Of a DNA stretch of 39,091 nt, positions 15,017 through 23,575 are shown in pieces; the first letter of the stretch is position 1; each line of letters begins with the position of its first letter. This stretch comes from Sphingobium lactosutens DS20 (GTDB taxonomy: Bacteria > Pseudomonadota > Alphaproteobacteria > Sphingomonadales > Sphingomonadaceae), in contig NZ_ATDP01000063.1 of NCBI RefSeq assembly GCF_000445105.1, positions 1 through 39,091 of the forward strand, in the 5' to 3' direction. Both the position numbers and the translations under genes were made by a program. The notes under the pieces are model-generated. The model did no database searches and had not been told where the DNA came from. It saw only the letters and a program-made list of their open reading frames with translations.

Positions 15017-17147
15017 CATGTCCTTCTCCCCAATAGGTAATGAGCTGGGCATCCTTGCCTTGGCGGAACAGGGCCGAGAAAAGCTGCTCACCCTGTTCGA
15101 CCGGCGAGAAATCGCGGTCGGCCCCGATGATGAGCATCGGCACATTCACGCGATCGGCCTGGTAGATGGGGCTGTTGGCGATATAGCGCCCCGGCGCCTT
15201 CCAGGGCGCTACGCCCATCCGCCCCTGCCCGTTTTCAGCCCAGGCATAGGAGGCCGCGACATTCAGTCCCTCCTCGGGCGACAGGCGCATCGCGCGACCG
15301 AAGGTCCCGGCGGTCGCGGCCAGATCATATATGCCTGCCGATGCGACGACGGCGCGGAAGCGCCGGCTCTGCACCGCTGCCATGGCGACACCATATGCAC
15401 CATAACTATGGCCCCAAAGCGCGAGGCGCGCAGGATCGCAGCTGCCGGTGGCAATGGCAGCCTCGATCGCCGGGGCGAGCGCGGCAGAAAAATCGAAGCC
15501 GGTGTCGGGAAGAACGGGCGGCATCGGGATGGACGGCAATAGTACGGCAAAGCCGCTTGCCGCCAGAAGCTGCGCATTGGTGTAGAAGCGTTCACGGCCG
15601 ACCTGCTGATCGGCGGGCGCAACGTCTGAATAGATTTGCCCAGGATAGGGAATGACCACCATCGGCAGCCCCTTGGCCCCCTTCGCTCCTGGTGGAAGCA
15701 CAAGCCAGCTGGTCACCGGCGAACCGTCCGCCGATGGATGGACAAGCGGTCGCATGATGGCCGGTTCGACATCGCGCATGAAGCTGTTGAACGCCATGAG
15801 AAAGCGAGGTTTCCCCTGGTCTGCGAGGAACAGGGCGCTCCGCCCGGAAGCGGCGGAAATGCGAAGCGCAACTGCCCCGCCCTTCCCTATATCGCTCGAC
15901 TGCACGGACACGATCGCCTCGGGCCTTTGCCATGGAACCCGTATGACGCCTCCTGTCGGCCTTTCGACGATGACGCCGCCTGTGCCAACGTGCCACGACA
16001 CGGCACCCCAGATGGTGCCCGGCATGGCCGGTGGCCGGGTGCATGCCATCGGAACGGAAAAGCTGATATTCTCATCGGTCGGCGTAACGGACGCCCGGGC
16101 GGCGACCGGCACGTCCTGATGTGGGGAAAGCCTGCAACCGTCCAAGGATGCCGAGCGGACCGGGCCTGCTGACATGACGACATGCCGCGCCATGTTCGCC
16201 ATCACGGTCTCCCGGCGCCCATTGCGGTCCGCGACGAAGCCGATATGCGCGCCATCGTCTGACCAGCGCGGATCGCCGGGCAGGCTGCAGTCGGAGCAGG
16301 GCTCCCATTGTGCCCCGGATGCGACATCCAGCAGGAGGAGATGGCGGCTATGGAAGCTGTCATCCTCCCGCACCATCTGGTCGGCGGAGGGCTGCCGCGC
16401 CCGATCCGCTTTTAGCAGAGCGACATATTTGCCGTCGGGGGATGGTTGCATCTGCGCAAACGGGCCTGTGGCAAGAGCCTGTGCCGCTCCCGTAACGGCA
16501 TCGACCATCAGGAGCTGCTGCTGGGAGCGTCCATCATCGCGCAGATAGCGGCCGCTGCCGCTGATCGATACGGCCAGAGCGCCAGCGGCGGTCCGGTCCC
16601 ATCGCTCCCGCATCGGCCTTTCGGGTGGCCAGTCCAGCGCGAACTGGGCAGCCGGTCTGTCATCGCGCTGCGACAGGATCAGCAGCCGATCGTCCGTGAG
16701 CCAGCTATGGACGGGGTGGAAACCGTCATGGACCGGCGCATAGGGCCACCACTGAACGGCGCCAGAAGCAAGCAACATGATGCCGAAGCGAAATGCCCCA
16801 CCTTGCAGCCGCGCGACCGCAATCCGTTTCCCCGAAGGCGAAAACCCTAGAAGGATGGTGCCGGGCTGGTCGTCATCGAGCAGCGGTCTTGCAGGTCCGC
16901 GTCCATGGAGGTCGACGATATAGGGCCGCGCGCGCAGAATCTGTCCGAGCGACAATCGATCCTGGCGTTGCATCGCCAGATGCGACTCATATTTCTCGAA
17001 TAAAAGCCATCGGCCGCCCGGATCGACCAACATCCTTCCTGTATCTTCGTGCCGAAGCAGATCGTCGAGGCTATAGGGGCGCGCTGCCACCGCCGCGCAT
17101 TGCAGGATCAGGATAGCGGCGACTAGCCAGCACAGGAGGCGGCGCAT
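14874..17147 (-). CDS. Lasso peptide isopeptidase, periplasmic S9-family hydrolase
   Basis: A 757-aa protein from the ATG at 17147, with a signal peptide (MRRLLCWLVAAILILQCAAVAA). Lasso isopeptidases such as AtxE2 open the ring-forming isopeptide bond of their own lasso peptide and linearise it. Residues about 40-440 form a beta-propeller with repeated strand motifs. The C-terminal alpha/beta-hydrolase (about 490-735) has the nucleophile S581 in GHSYGAYG, D677 in IGADRDFSP and H710 in GEGHVIG. It is 6 nt downstream of the TonB receptor gene, so the two are co-transcribed. Its 3' end overlaps the cyclase gene tail to tail. A general dipeptidyl peptidase is the alternative, but the location inside the lasso cluster makes the specific role much more likely. 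Confidence 0.88.
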   Translation of the reverse strand: MRRLLCWLVAAILILQCAAVAARPYSLDDLLRHEDTGRMLVDPGGRWLLFEKYESHLAMQRQDRLSLGQILRARPYIVDLHGRGPARPLLDDDQPGTILLGFSPSGKRIAVARLQGGAFRFGIMLLASGAVQWWPYAPVHDGFHPVHSWLTDDRLLILSQRDDRPAAQFALDWPPERPMRERWDRTAAGALAVSISGSGRYLRDDGRSQQQLLMVDAVTGAAQALATGPFAQMQPSPDGKYVALLKADRARQPSADQMVREDDSFHSRHLLLLDVASGAQWEPCSDCSLPGDPRWSDDGAHIGFVADRNGRRETVMANMARHVVMSAGPVRSASLDGCRLSPHQDVPVAARASVTPTDENISFSVPMACTRPPAMPGTIWGAVSWHVGTGGVIVERPTGGVIRVPWQRPEAIVSVQSSDIGKGGAVALRISAASGRSALFLADQGKPRFLMAFNSFMRDVEPAIMRPLVHPSADGSPVTSWLVLPPGAKGAKGLPMVVIPYPGQIYSDVAPADQQVGRERFYTNAQLLAASGFAVLLPSIPMPPVLPDTGFDFSAALAPAIEAAIATGSCDPARLALWGHSYGAYGVAMAAVQSRRFRAVVASAGIYDLAATAGTFGRAMRLSPEEGLNVAASYAWAENGQGRMGVAPWKAPGRYIANSPIYQADRVNVPMLIIGADRDFSPVEQGEQLFSALFRQGKDAQLITYWGEGHVIGSPANLRDFYARVIGFLADNLAVKARAVPVVAAAAPAIPASSARQ

Positions 17148-17153
17148 GCGATG

Positions 17154-20144
17154 TCACCAGCGTCTGGCGATTTCGAGGGCGATAAATCGACCGGTCGCAT
17201 CGGCATTGGCCCCGTCGTAGCCGGCGCCGGCGGTCGAGTCGTAGAAGGGAGGCGCCTTGTCGAAGAGGTTCTGCGCCGCCAGTGAAATGGTGAAGCCCGA
17301 CGCGATGCCCGTGGAAGCCTTCGATTTGTAGGCAATACGCATGTCGACCGTATTCCATGCCTTGATACGCTTGCCCGCTTCATCGTGATAGGCATCGACA
17401 TGGTTGAGGGCAATTTGCGTGTCGAACGGCCCGCGCGCCCAGCCCATGGTCATCCGCCCTTTGAAAGCCACTGGTCTGCCCGCAACATTGCGGCGATCCA
17501 CCGCCGGTGAATCCGGCGTCACCTGTTCGCGCCAACGTTCGAGATAGGTAGCGCCCACGCCGATATTGAAGCGATTGGAACCGCGCTCGAAAACATAATT
17601 GATGTCGAAATCGCCGCCGGCCACATCGACACGTCCGGTATTGACGTAGCGGGCATCCACGACGGCGGCGATGCTTTCCACCGGATAGGGATTGGAGGTG
17701 CCGGAGCGGGAAAGCAGTTCTTCGACAAAGGCCAGATCATCGGCACTGGTCCCCGGACTGACCCACCGGACGAAGGGGGCGTAAATCGGATCGGTTAACG
17801 CGCTGGAGAAATTCTGCTGGACCACATTGCTGATGCGGCCCGAGAATATGGTGCGGAAAGCCGTGAGACTCGCCGTCAGCCCAGCGAGGGATGATGGGGT
17901 GAGGTCGAGTCCCACGGTCCAGCTCTTCGCCTTTTCGGGCGACAGGCCGGTATTGCCACCGCTGCGCTGGATGACGACCACCGAGTTCCCCGCCTCGTTG
18001 GTTGCGATTCTGAGATTGGCGGTTTCAGGCGCGCCCAGTTCGCGCAGATTGGGCGCCCGGAAGGACGTGCCCCATGTCGCCCGTATGGCCATGCCATTGA
18101 CGGGAGCCCAGCGCAGCGAGAATTTGGGATTGGCGGTGCTGCCAAAATCATCATAGCGCTCGGCGCGAACGGCTGCGGAAAAATCCAGCTGCTGGAAACC
18201 GGCGCGCGCATTGTCGGGGCCGAACAGCGGCACAGCGAGCTCGGCAAAGCCTGCCCAGATCGAGCGGGAATAATCTGCCGGTTTTCCTGCAGCCGGGGTT
18301 GGCGAGAAGATGAAGTCCACCGCCTGGCTGTGGAAACGTTCGCGCCGGTAATTGGCCCCGACGGCAAGCTTGACCGATCCGCCCGGCAACGAAAACAGCG
18401 ATCCGTCGGCGACCATGTCGGCGGTCAGGATGTTGGATCGGCTTTCATAATCGGAATAGCCGCTGATTGCCTGCAGCAAGGCGCGCGAATTGGCGTTCCC
18501 ATCGCCATAGGGATTGAAATAGCCATCGCGCTGCGCGGAAAAGGCGCTGGCAGGATCATCGGCGATACTGCCCAATGCTTCTGCCAACAGATATTCGTTG
18601 GCGAGTTGATCTGTTCTGTTGCGATCGCGCTGGGCGGCATAGGCGAGATAGCTGGATAATTTCCAATCCGCCCCAAGTTCGGCTTCGAGACCGCCCGTCA
18701 AGGCATAGCTCCTGGCCGTGCCGGCCGAGCGAACCGGTCCCAGTTCCTGCGTAAAGGCATAGCCAATGAGGTCGCTCGATGCCCCGGTCGGCGACACGAA
18801 CCAGGGATTGGCGTCCGTGACCGAGAGGATGGTCGCATAGCCGGACGTCAGACTGGAGAATTTCCGGTGCGAAAATCGCCCTTCCGCGAAAAGCTGGATA
18901 GCATCGGTCAGGCTTTGCGACACGCGGGCATAGAGGCTGTGGCGCTTCTGGTCCGGCGAGAGGTCGGTTCCTTCCCTGAAATTTTCGAGATTGGCCTCGC
19001 CGGCAAGAAAATCATCCGCAGTCAGCCCTGTCCCATCCTGTCCTGCGGGAATGGCATAGGTTGGAACCAGGGCGCCGCTTTCGTCGAAACCCAGGACATT
19101 GCCCGGCGAACTATAGGGATAGCGGCGATCGGTGCCACCGAAAGGTCGGGAATCGGCCGACCGGGCATAAGCCCGATCGGCCGAGCGCAGTGCGACCCGA
19201 CGCTGATACTCGTAGGAAAGCAGAAGCGAACCGCTGCCCCAGCTCTTGCCTGCGGTCTGCGAGAATTGCAGTTCACGGGCGTGGCCCTGTGTGACTGTCC
19301 CGCCGCGCAAGCGCATTTCCAGTCCGTCGAAATCCTCCTTGAGGATGATATTGACGACCCCGGCGACGGCATCCGATCCATAAAGGGCGGATGCACCGTC
19401 GGTGATGATTTCCACCCGATCGAGCGCGCTCATGGGAATGCTCGAAATATCGGCGAAGTCGCCCATCATGCCGGAGCCCGCCACCCGTCGGCCATTCACC
19501 AGCACGAGCGTCGCCTGCGGACCGAGGCCCCGCAGATTCACCCCCGAGGCCAACGTGGTATTGCTACCCGACCGGTCGGCATAGGTAAGTGCGCTTTGCT
19601 CGGTCGCCATGCCGCCGAAATTTCCCGGCATCGCCTGGAGCGCCTGTGCGACCGAGCTATAGCCGCCACGCTCGATATCGGACCGTGTGACGACCTTGGT
19701 GGGCGACGCTGTGGGCGGCGCACCATGAATGTACGATCCGGTCACGATGATGTCCTGCGGCCTTTCATCCGTAGAGGCCGACGATCGCCCCTCCCCTGCC
19801 TCATCAGCCTCGCCCTGCGCACCGCTCAGCATGAAGACGCCCCGGTCGACCTGCTGCACGGCGATGCCGGTGCCTGCGAGGAGTCGCGCCAGCGCCTCGC
19901 GCGGCGAAAACTGTCCTTTGATCCCGGTCGATTTGCGGCCGGCGGCGAGCGCCGGCGTATAGATGAGCTGCACCTTGGCCTGCTCGGCATATTGAGCGAG
20001 CGCCGTGGACAAGGCACCCGGCGCAATGGCGAATGCGATGCGCGTCTCAGCCACTTGCGCAGATGCGGGCTGTGCGGACGCCGCCGCCATCACGATGAGG
20101 GGTGACGTTCCTCTGAACAGGGCGGCGATGATCTGAGTGCGCAT
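17154..20144 (-). CDS. TonB-dependent receptor with N-terminal signalling (STN) domain
   Basis: About 996 aa from the ATG at 20144; a TTG 33 nt earlier is open, but the ATG starts directly on a signal peptide (MRTQIIAALFRG...QPASA). Residues about 35-88 form an STN domain (FAIAPGALSTALAQYAEQAKVQLIY, then GQFSPREALARLLAGTGI), which contacts a FecR protein in the periplasm. The plug domain follows (DIIVTGS near 130, VNLRGLGPQATLVLVNGRR, DRVEIITDGASALYGSDAVAGVVNIIL), then a beta-barrel ending in a terminal aromatic (ALEIARRW). The FecI and FecR genes lie immediately upstream on the same strand and the isopeptidase immediately downstream. The likely role is to sense and import the lasso peptide or a complex of it across the outer membrane. 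Its true ligand is inferred from context. Confidence 0.9.
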   Translation of the reverse strand: MRTQIIAALFRGTSPLIVMAAASAQPASAQVAETRIAFAIAPGALSTALAQYAEQAKVQLIYTPALAAGRKSTGIKGQFSPREALARLLAGTGIAVQQVDRGVFMLSGAQGEADEAGEGRSSASTDERPQDIIVTGSYIHGAPPTASPTKVVTRSDIERGGYSSVAQALQAMPGNFGGMATEQSALTYADRSGSNTTLASGVNLRGLGPQATLVLVNGRRVAGSGMMGDFADISSIPMSALDRVEIITDGASALYGSDAVAGVVNIILKEDFDGLEMRLRGGTVTQGHARELQFSQTAGKSWGSGSLLLSYEYQRRVALRSADRAYARSADSRPFGGTDRRYPYSSPGNVLGFDESGALVPTYAIPAGQDGTGLTADDFLAGEANLENFREGTDLSPDQKRHSLYARVSQSLTDAIQLFAEGRFSHRKFSSLTSGYATILSVTDANPWFVSPTGASSDLIGYAFTQELGPVRSAGTARSYALTGGLEAELGADWKLSSYLAYAAQRDRNRTDQLANEYLLAEALGSIADDPASAFSAQRDGYFNPYGDGNANSRALLQAISGYSDYESRSNILTADMVADGSLFSLPGGSVKLAVGANYRRERFHSQAVDFIFSPTPAAGKPADYSRSIWAGFAELAVPLFGPDNARAGFQQLDFSAAVRAERYDDFGSTANPKFSLRWAPVNGMAIRATWGTSFRAPNLRELGAPETANLRIATNEAGNSVVVIQRSGGNTGLSPEKAKSWTVGLDLTPSSLAGLTASLTAFRTIFSGRISNVVQQNFSSALTDPIYAPFVRWVSPGTSADDLAFVEELLSRSGTSNPYPVESIAAVVDARYVNTGRVDVAGGDFDINYVFERGSNRFNIGVGATYLERWREQVTPDSPAVDRRNVAGRPVAFKGRMTMGWARGPFDTQIALNHVDAYHDEAGKRIKAWNTVDMRIAYKSKASTGIASGFTISLAAQNLFDKAPPFYDSTAGAGYDGANADATGRFIALEIARRW

Positions 20145-20222
20145 GGCGACGGTTCTTCCCCCTTGGCGCCGGGGCAAGACACCACCGGCTCGGGCGTGCC
20201 TGATCGCCGCCCTCTAGCTAAG

Positions 20223-20248
20223 GGACGCCTCGGCCCTGGGGTCACCCT
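20223..20248 (-). promoter_or_regulatory. Possible ECF-type promoter upstream of the TonB receptor
   Basis: On the minus strand, AGGGTGA (20242-20248) is followed after about 14 nt by CGTC (20224-20227), a -10 element seen with several ECF sigma factors. It lies in the 131-nt gap between fecR and the receptor gene and is a natural target for the upstream FecI protein. Spacing and elements are judged by eye. Confidence 0.3.
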
Positions 20249-20275
20249 AATGGCAGGGAATGAAAAATTTCAAAT

Positions 20276-21259
20276 TTATGACGGACGTCGATCGCGAAGC
20301 AGGAACGTGCCGTTCTCCTGCCTTTCAAAGTCCAGCGACAGCAGCGCGGCGACGGCTTTGAGGAAGCCCGAGGGATCACCGGTCTTGAACGATCCGCTGA
20401 TGGGCTCGCGTGCGCGCGCGGTTGCGCCCAGCACGACCTTGTTCTGCGTGTAGCGGTTAATCTCGAAGATCGCTTCCGACAAAGGCGTGGCCTCGAAGAT
20501 AAGCCGCCCCTGCGTCCATGCCGAGGCTCGCCTGACATCGAGCGATGTGATGCTCGCCGCGTGCGTGGCTTGCGAACTCCACATCTCGCCCGGCGACAGA
20601 TGGATCACGTCGCGGCCTGCCTCGCGGATATCGACGCCACCCTCGAACAGGGAGACACGGGTGACGCCATCGACGAAACGCACGTCGAACTTCGTACCGG
20701 TGGCCTCCACCTCGACGTCGCCGGCCTTCACGCGGAACGGGCGCGCCCGGTCATGGGCGACCTCGAACATCGCCTGCCCCTGGTCGAGCCGGATCTGGCG
20801 CGTATCATCTTCCATCTGGGTGTTGAGGCGGGTTTCGGTATCGAGTCGGACCTGCGAGCCATCCGAGAGCGCCACGGCCCTCTGCTCACCCGTCAATGTG
20901 GCGAATTCCTGTGGTCGATCGACCTGGAAGATCCACCAGCCCGCCACCAGCATGGCAAAGAGCACGCCTGCGCCAATGGCGAGAAGGGAGCGCATGGATC
21001 GCCTGGGTCTGGGCGTTGCCCCTGCGCGCGCATAGGCTTCGGCGGTCAGCCGGAGGATGGCGGGGCTGTCGCCTTGTCGCCCGGCATCATGCCAGAGCGA
21101 TTCGGCCTCGGCGAACGCTTCCGCATTCGCGGGATCGCGTCGCCAATCGAAGAAATCCTCCAGCGTACCTTTGGAGACCGGCAAGGACTTGAGGCGCGCA
21201 AACCATTGAGCGGCTTGCGCGCGGCGGTGCTCGGCGGTCGGATCATGGTCATCCATCAT
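20276..21259 (-). CDS. FecR-family anti-sigma factor / transmembrane sensor
   Basis: A 327-aa protein starting at the ATG at 21259; a second ATG follows directly. FecR proteins hold or activate their sigma factor in the cytoplasm and sense a TonB receptor in the periplasm. Residues 10-60 are the cytoplasmic sigma-binding part (AAQWFARLKS, FFDWRRDPANAEAFAEAESLW). One membrane helix spans about 91-111 (SLLAIGAGVLFAMLVAGWWIF). The periplasmic FecR domain runs about 120-225 (VALSDGSQVRLDTETRLN, GQAMFEVAHDRARPFRV, GTKFDVRF). A C-terminal STN-like domain follows (LIFEATPLSEAIFEINRYTQNKVVLG, about 255-280). The gene sits 1 nt after the sigma factor and 131 nt before the receptor, the canonical order of these three-part systems. 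Confidence 0.92.
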   Translation of the reverse strand: MMDDHDPTAEHRRAQAAQWFARLKSLPVSKGTLEDFFDWRRDPANAEAFAEAESLWHDAGRQGDSPAILRLTAEAYARAGATPRPRRSMRSLLAIGAGVLFAMLVAGWWIFQVDRPQEFATLTGEQRAVALSDGSQVRLDTETRLNTQMEDDTRQIRLDQGQAMFEVAHDRARPFRVKAGDVEVEATGTKFDVRFVDGVTRVSLFEGGVDIREAGRDVIHLSPGEMWSSQATHAASITSLDVRRASAWTQGRLIFEATPLSEAIFEINRYTQNKVVLGATARAREPISGSFKTGDPSGFLKAVAALLSLDFERQENGTFLLRDRRPS

Positions 21260-21260
21260 C

Positions 21261-21782
21261 CTAGCCCCGGAGCTTCGTCATGCAGTGCTCCATTGCCTTG
21301 GACATGCGCCATTCGACGGTCTTCACGGAAATCCCCAGATGTTCGGCAATATCATGGTTCGTCATGCGCCGGAACCGGCTGAGGAGGAATACGTCACGCA
21401 GGTTTTGCGGTAGATCGACGATGATCTGCTCAAGCAGCTGGTCGGCTTCCTGCTCCTGCAACCGATCGGGTCCGAGCGGCGTGATGTCGTTCGCCGCCAG
21501 AAGGTGCGATTTTTCCTGACGCAGTTTCTCGCGCCGGCGCCGGTCCCGAAACAGGTTGAGGGCGATCCGGGACAGGAAGGCCCTGGGATGGGCGACTTCG
21601 TCCGGTGCCATGCGTGCGATGCGCAACCAGGTATCCTGCGCGATGTCCTCCACCTCGGCGGAGGGCAATCGCAGATTTCGGCTCAGGAGACGCTCCAGCC
21701 ATCGGCCGTCGCGCTCGAACCATGCGCCAAGCGAAGGCGTCACGGCCTTCTCCTGTTCGGCGGGCGCATCATGTGCAGACAT
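21261..21782 (-). CDS. ECF sigma factor, FecI-like
   Basis: A 173-aa protein starting at the ATG at 21782, with GGAG 8 nt upstream; an 18-residue longer reading exists but lacks a ribosome site. Sigma region 2 is visible at about 20-85 (WLERLLSRNLRL, VEDIAQDTWLRIAR, HPRAFLSRIALNLFRDRRRR). Region 4 is at about 120-170 (LPQNLRDVFLLSRFRRMTNHDIAEHLGISVKTVEWRMSKAM), with a standard helix-turn-helix. It directs RNA polymerase to genes under receptor-signal control, most likely the TonB receptor and isopeptidase just downstream, and possibly the lasso operon. It is the first gene of the minus-strand arm of the lasso cluster. Confidence 0.92.
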   Translation of the reverse strand: MSAHDAPAEQEKAVTPSLGAWFERDGRWLERLLSRNLRLPSAEVEDIAQDTWLRIARMAPDEVAHPRAFLSRIALNLFRDRRRREKLRQEKSHLLAANDITPLGPDRLQEQEADQLLEQIIVDLPQNLRDVFLLSRFRRMTNHDIAEHLGISVKTVEWRMSKAMEHCMTKLRG

Positions 21783-22402
21783 CGGGCCACTCCACTTTCC
21801 GGAAGGGGCCGGCGCGATGCCGAAAGGAAACGTCAATGCGCAGCGTCGCCCGCAAGCGCGACGGCTTGCGGACCTGCGAAGGCCGCCGGCGCAGCCAGCA
21901 GCGATCCATGTCTTGCATAAGGGTTTCCACGCCCCTGCCCGCAGCCTCCCGCGAGCCCTTCAAGGCTGATTCATTTGCAGGTCGGGATCAAGTCCCAAAA
22001 AAAGTGGAAGGGACGGGTGTTGGAACCTCTATGCAAGAAGCCCGCTTATTGGCCGGGAGCACATATGTACCGCGACGTCCCTTCCGGCATGAACCCGGCT
22101 TATTCACGGCAGCTGAGGCCAAAGTAGCGCAAGGCCTACGCCGTGCAAGCGCCCTTGGGCCATCGCACGCAGATGCGCAGCCATGGCCGTGCCGTCAAGA
22201 TGGGCAGTGATCCGGATCGCTATCTCTCGGCTCTTGCCTGGAGCGCCGGCATGCAACCGACACATCGCTTGAGCCTGGCGCATGCCCTCAGGCGGGACAG
22301 AGAATATCGCGCCAGCGCCAAGGCAGCCGGACCGGTCGCAACAGCGCGATCATCGCAGCCCCTCCTCTCAATTTGCATGGGTCGCCCAGAAACGGATCTG
22401 GC
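21783..22402. other. 620-nt region without a recognised gene
   Basis: Several frames are open on the plus strand, but their translations are low-complexity Arg/Ala/Pro-rich and match nothing I know. A short A7 run lies at 21998-22004. The stretch separates the lasso cluster from the DNA-repair genes and probably carries the fecI promoter at its left edge. I see no RNA gene or convincing terminator. Confidence 0.4.
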
Positions 22403-22984
22403 TCAGCGAAGGGTGCGAAAGGTTATGGACCAGCGCGCGGCCTCCATTTCCGCAATACTATGCTCCCAGTCGTTTCGCGCCTCGCCATCGAGATGATAGA
22501 TGGCTCTTGGCGTCAGCGGCGCGGAGATGCGTTCGAACCGATCGCGCTTCTTGCGACGAAAGCGCATGGCGGCCGGCTCGCCCAGCGAGATGCCGATGAC
22601 ATGGCGGAAAACCGGCCTGTCACGATGCCAGCCGATCCCCGCGCCTGGATCGTAGCGAATGAGGAGAGCCTGGACGATCTCTTCCGGTGCGAGCCCGGCA
22701 TAGCGGGCGGCGCGCGCCCTGACTGGCAGCAGCCATTGCGGGATTGGGTCGGTCGGCGCGAATGTGCCGGTTTCGAAATCATAGCTCCAGCCATAGCTGC
22801 GTGTCAGCCGCTTGCCGGTCCACTGCTGGTAGCGGAAGGGCGTAAGGCTCGTTTCTTCGATCCGTTCGATCAGCGCTCGCTCTTCGCGCGCCGTGAGAAA
22901 ATCATCGCTCCACGAAAGGCCCGGCAGGAGAGGCGCGCCGAAAAGGTCAGCCTGCCCTGCGCCATTTTGCGCGAACATACCCAT
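22403..22984 (-). CDS. AlkB-family 2-oxoglutarate/Fe(II) dioxygenase
   Basis: A 193-aa protein from the ATG at 22984; an ATG two codons later is an alternative. AlkB enzymes remove alkyl lesions from DNA or RNA by oxidative demethylation with 2-oxoglutarate and iron. The iron ligands are visible as H120 and D122 (GWHRDRP) and H175 (WEHSI). The 2-oxoglutarate-binding pair R184 and R190 fits the RxxxxxR motif (RWSITFR). The nucleotide-recognition lid is the N-terminal part with YGWSYDF. It lies 14 nt after the degenerate SRAP gene, so both form one operon read from the LexA-box promoter at about 23523-23552. Damage induction is therefore likely. Length and motifs are normal, and no oddities are seen. 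Confidence 0.9.
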   Translation of the reverse strand: MGMFAQNGAGQADLFGAPLLPGLSWSDDFLTAREERALIERIEETSLTPFRYQQWTGKRLTRSYGWSYDFETGTFAPTDPIPQWLLPVRARAARYAGLAPEEIVQALLIRYDPGAGIGWHRDRPVFRHVIGISLGEPAAMRFRRKKRDRFERISAPLTPRAIYHLDGEARNDWEHSIAEMEAARWSITFRTLR

Positions 22985-22998
22985 GTCCCGAACCTGCT

Positions 22999-23517
22999 TC
23001 AAAAAGCCAGGCTCGTCTGAACGGGCTTGGTCAAAATCTCTTCGACCGTGAAGATGTCTGCCGGCGGCGTCACGAGCAATTGCGCTTCGGGCACGGCGAA
23101 ATCCAGCCATTTCTGCGCATCCCGGCGCTCGATGATGGCGCCATGACGCGCCTGAAAGCGGATGATGTCCGGATTCGCGTCGAGCGTTATGATGCGGTAG
23201 CTCGCGGGCCACTCGCCCATGGCCGGCTCCCAGATGGCGGCGAGATAGAAGAAATTGCCATCCTCGCGGAAAGCGCGAAACTTCTTCTCGCCATTGCGAA
23301 TGTGGAATTCCGATGCCGCGACAAGGCAGCGATGGCTGGGAAATTGCCGCCCTTCGGACCGGATGAACTCGTAGCGCACCCCGTCGGCGAAGCGCGGGTT
23401 GGAACCCCAGGCCGCCTCGATCATCTCAATCTCGGCCATATCATCGGGATTGCGCCTTATGATGGCACGGCGACTACCGAGCGCGTCGGAGTCGAAGGGT
23501 GTTGCTTTCGAGTCCAT
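22999..23517 (-). CDS. Degenerate SRAP-family protein lacking the catalytic cysteine
   Basis: About 172 aa from the ATG at 23517. SRAP proteins (YedK/HMCES) normally begin Met-Cys and trap abasic sites with that Cys. Here the body of the fold is recognisable (YEFIRSEGRQFPSHRCLVAASEFHIR, YRIITLDANPDIIRFQARHGAIIERRDAQKWLD), but the N-terminal Cys is absent, the conserved Asn position is Glu, and the GFYE catalytic box reads EFHI. Only the later His (ARHG) may persist. A TTG start at 23583 would add 22 residues but still give no Met-Cys. No ribosome site precedes the ATG; a -10 box 6 nt upstream suggests a leaderless transcript. It is divergent from an intact SRAP gene and co-oriented with alkB. 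It may be a pseudoenzyme that binds DNA without crosslinking. Confidence 0.75.
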   Translation of the reverse strand: MDSKATPFDSDALGSRRAIIRRNPDDMAEIEMIEAAWGSNPRFADGVRYEFIRSEGRQFPSHRCLVAASEFHIRNGEKKFRAFREDGNFFYLAAIWEPAMGEWPASYRIITLDANPDIIRFQARHGAIIERRDAQKWLDFAVPEAQLLVTPPADIFTVEEILTKPVQTSLAF

Positions 23518-23522
23518 CAAAG

Positions 23523-23537
23523 GAACATACAGGGAAC
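23523..23537. promoter_or_regulatory. LexA (SOS) box between the two SRAP genes
   Basis: GAACATACAGGGAAC matches the alphaproteobacterial LexA operator GAAC-N7-GAAC (GTTC-N7-GTTC on the other strand). It lies 6 nt from the minus-strand SRAP start and 38 nt from the plus-strand SRAP start, so LexA bound here could repress both directions. It differs from the imuA box at 24682 by a single base within the 15-nt site. Confidence 0.85.
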
Positions 23538-23552
23538 GATATCGAGGAGCAA
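23524..23552 (-). promoter_or_regulatory. Probable leaderless promoter of the degenerate SRAP-alkB operon
   Basis: On the minus strand, TTGCTC (23547-23552) and TATGTT (23524-23529) are separated by 17 nt. The -10 lies inside the LexA box and its 3' end is 6 nt from the ATG at 23517, so transcription would begin at or next to the start codon. Confidence 0.45.
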
Positions 23553-23575
23553 GCGGCGGCGAATAAGGAGGTTCA

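Noticed and set aside
18867..20105. 412-codon plus-strand open frame inside the TonB receptor
   Set aside because: Antisense shadow in a GC-rich gene; the sequence shows no domain and the receptor frame is certain.
21605..22210. 201-codon plus-strand open frame between fecI and alkB
   Set aside because: Arg/Pro-rich translation without a ribosome site, partly antisense to fecI; no known domain.
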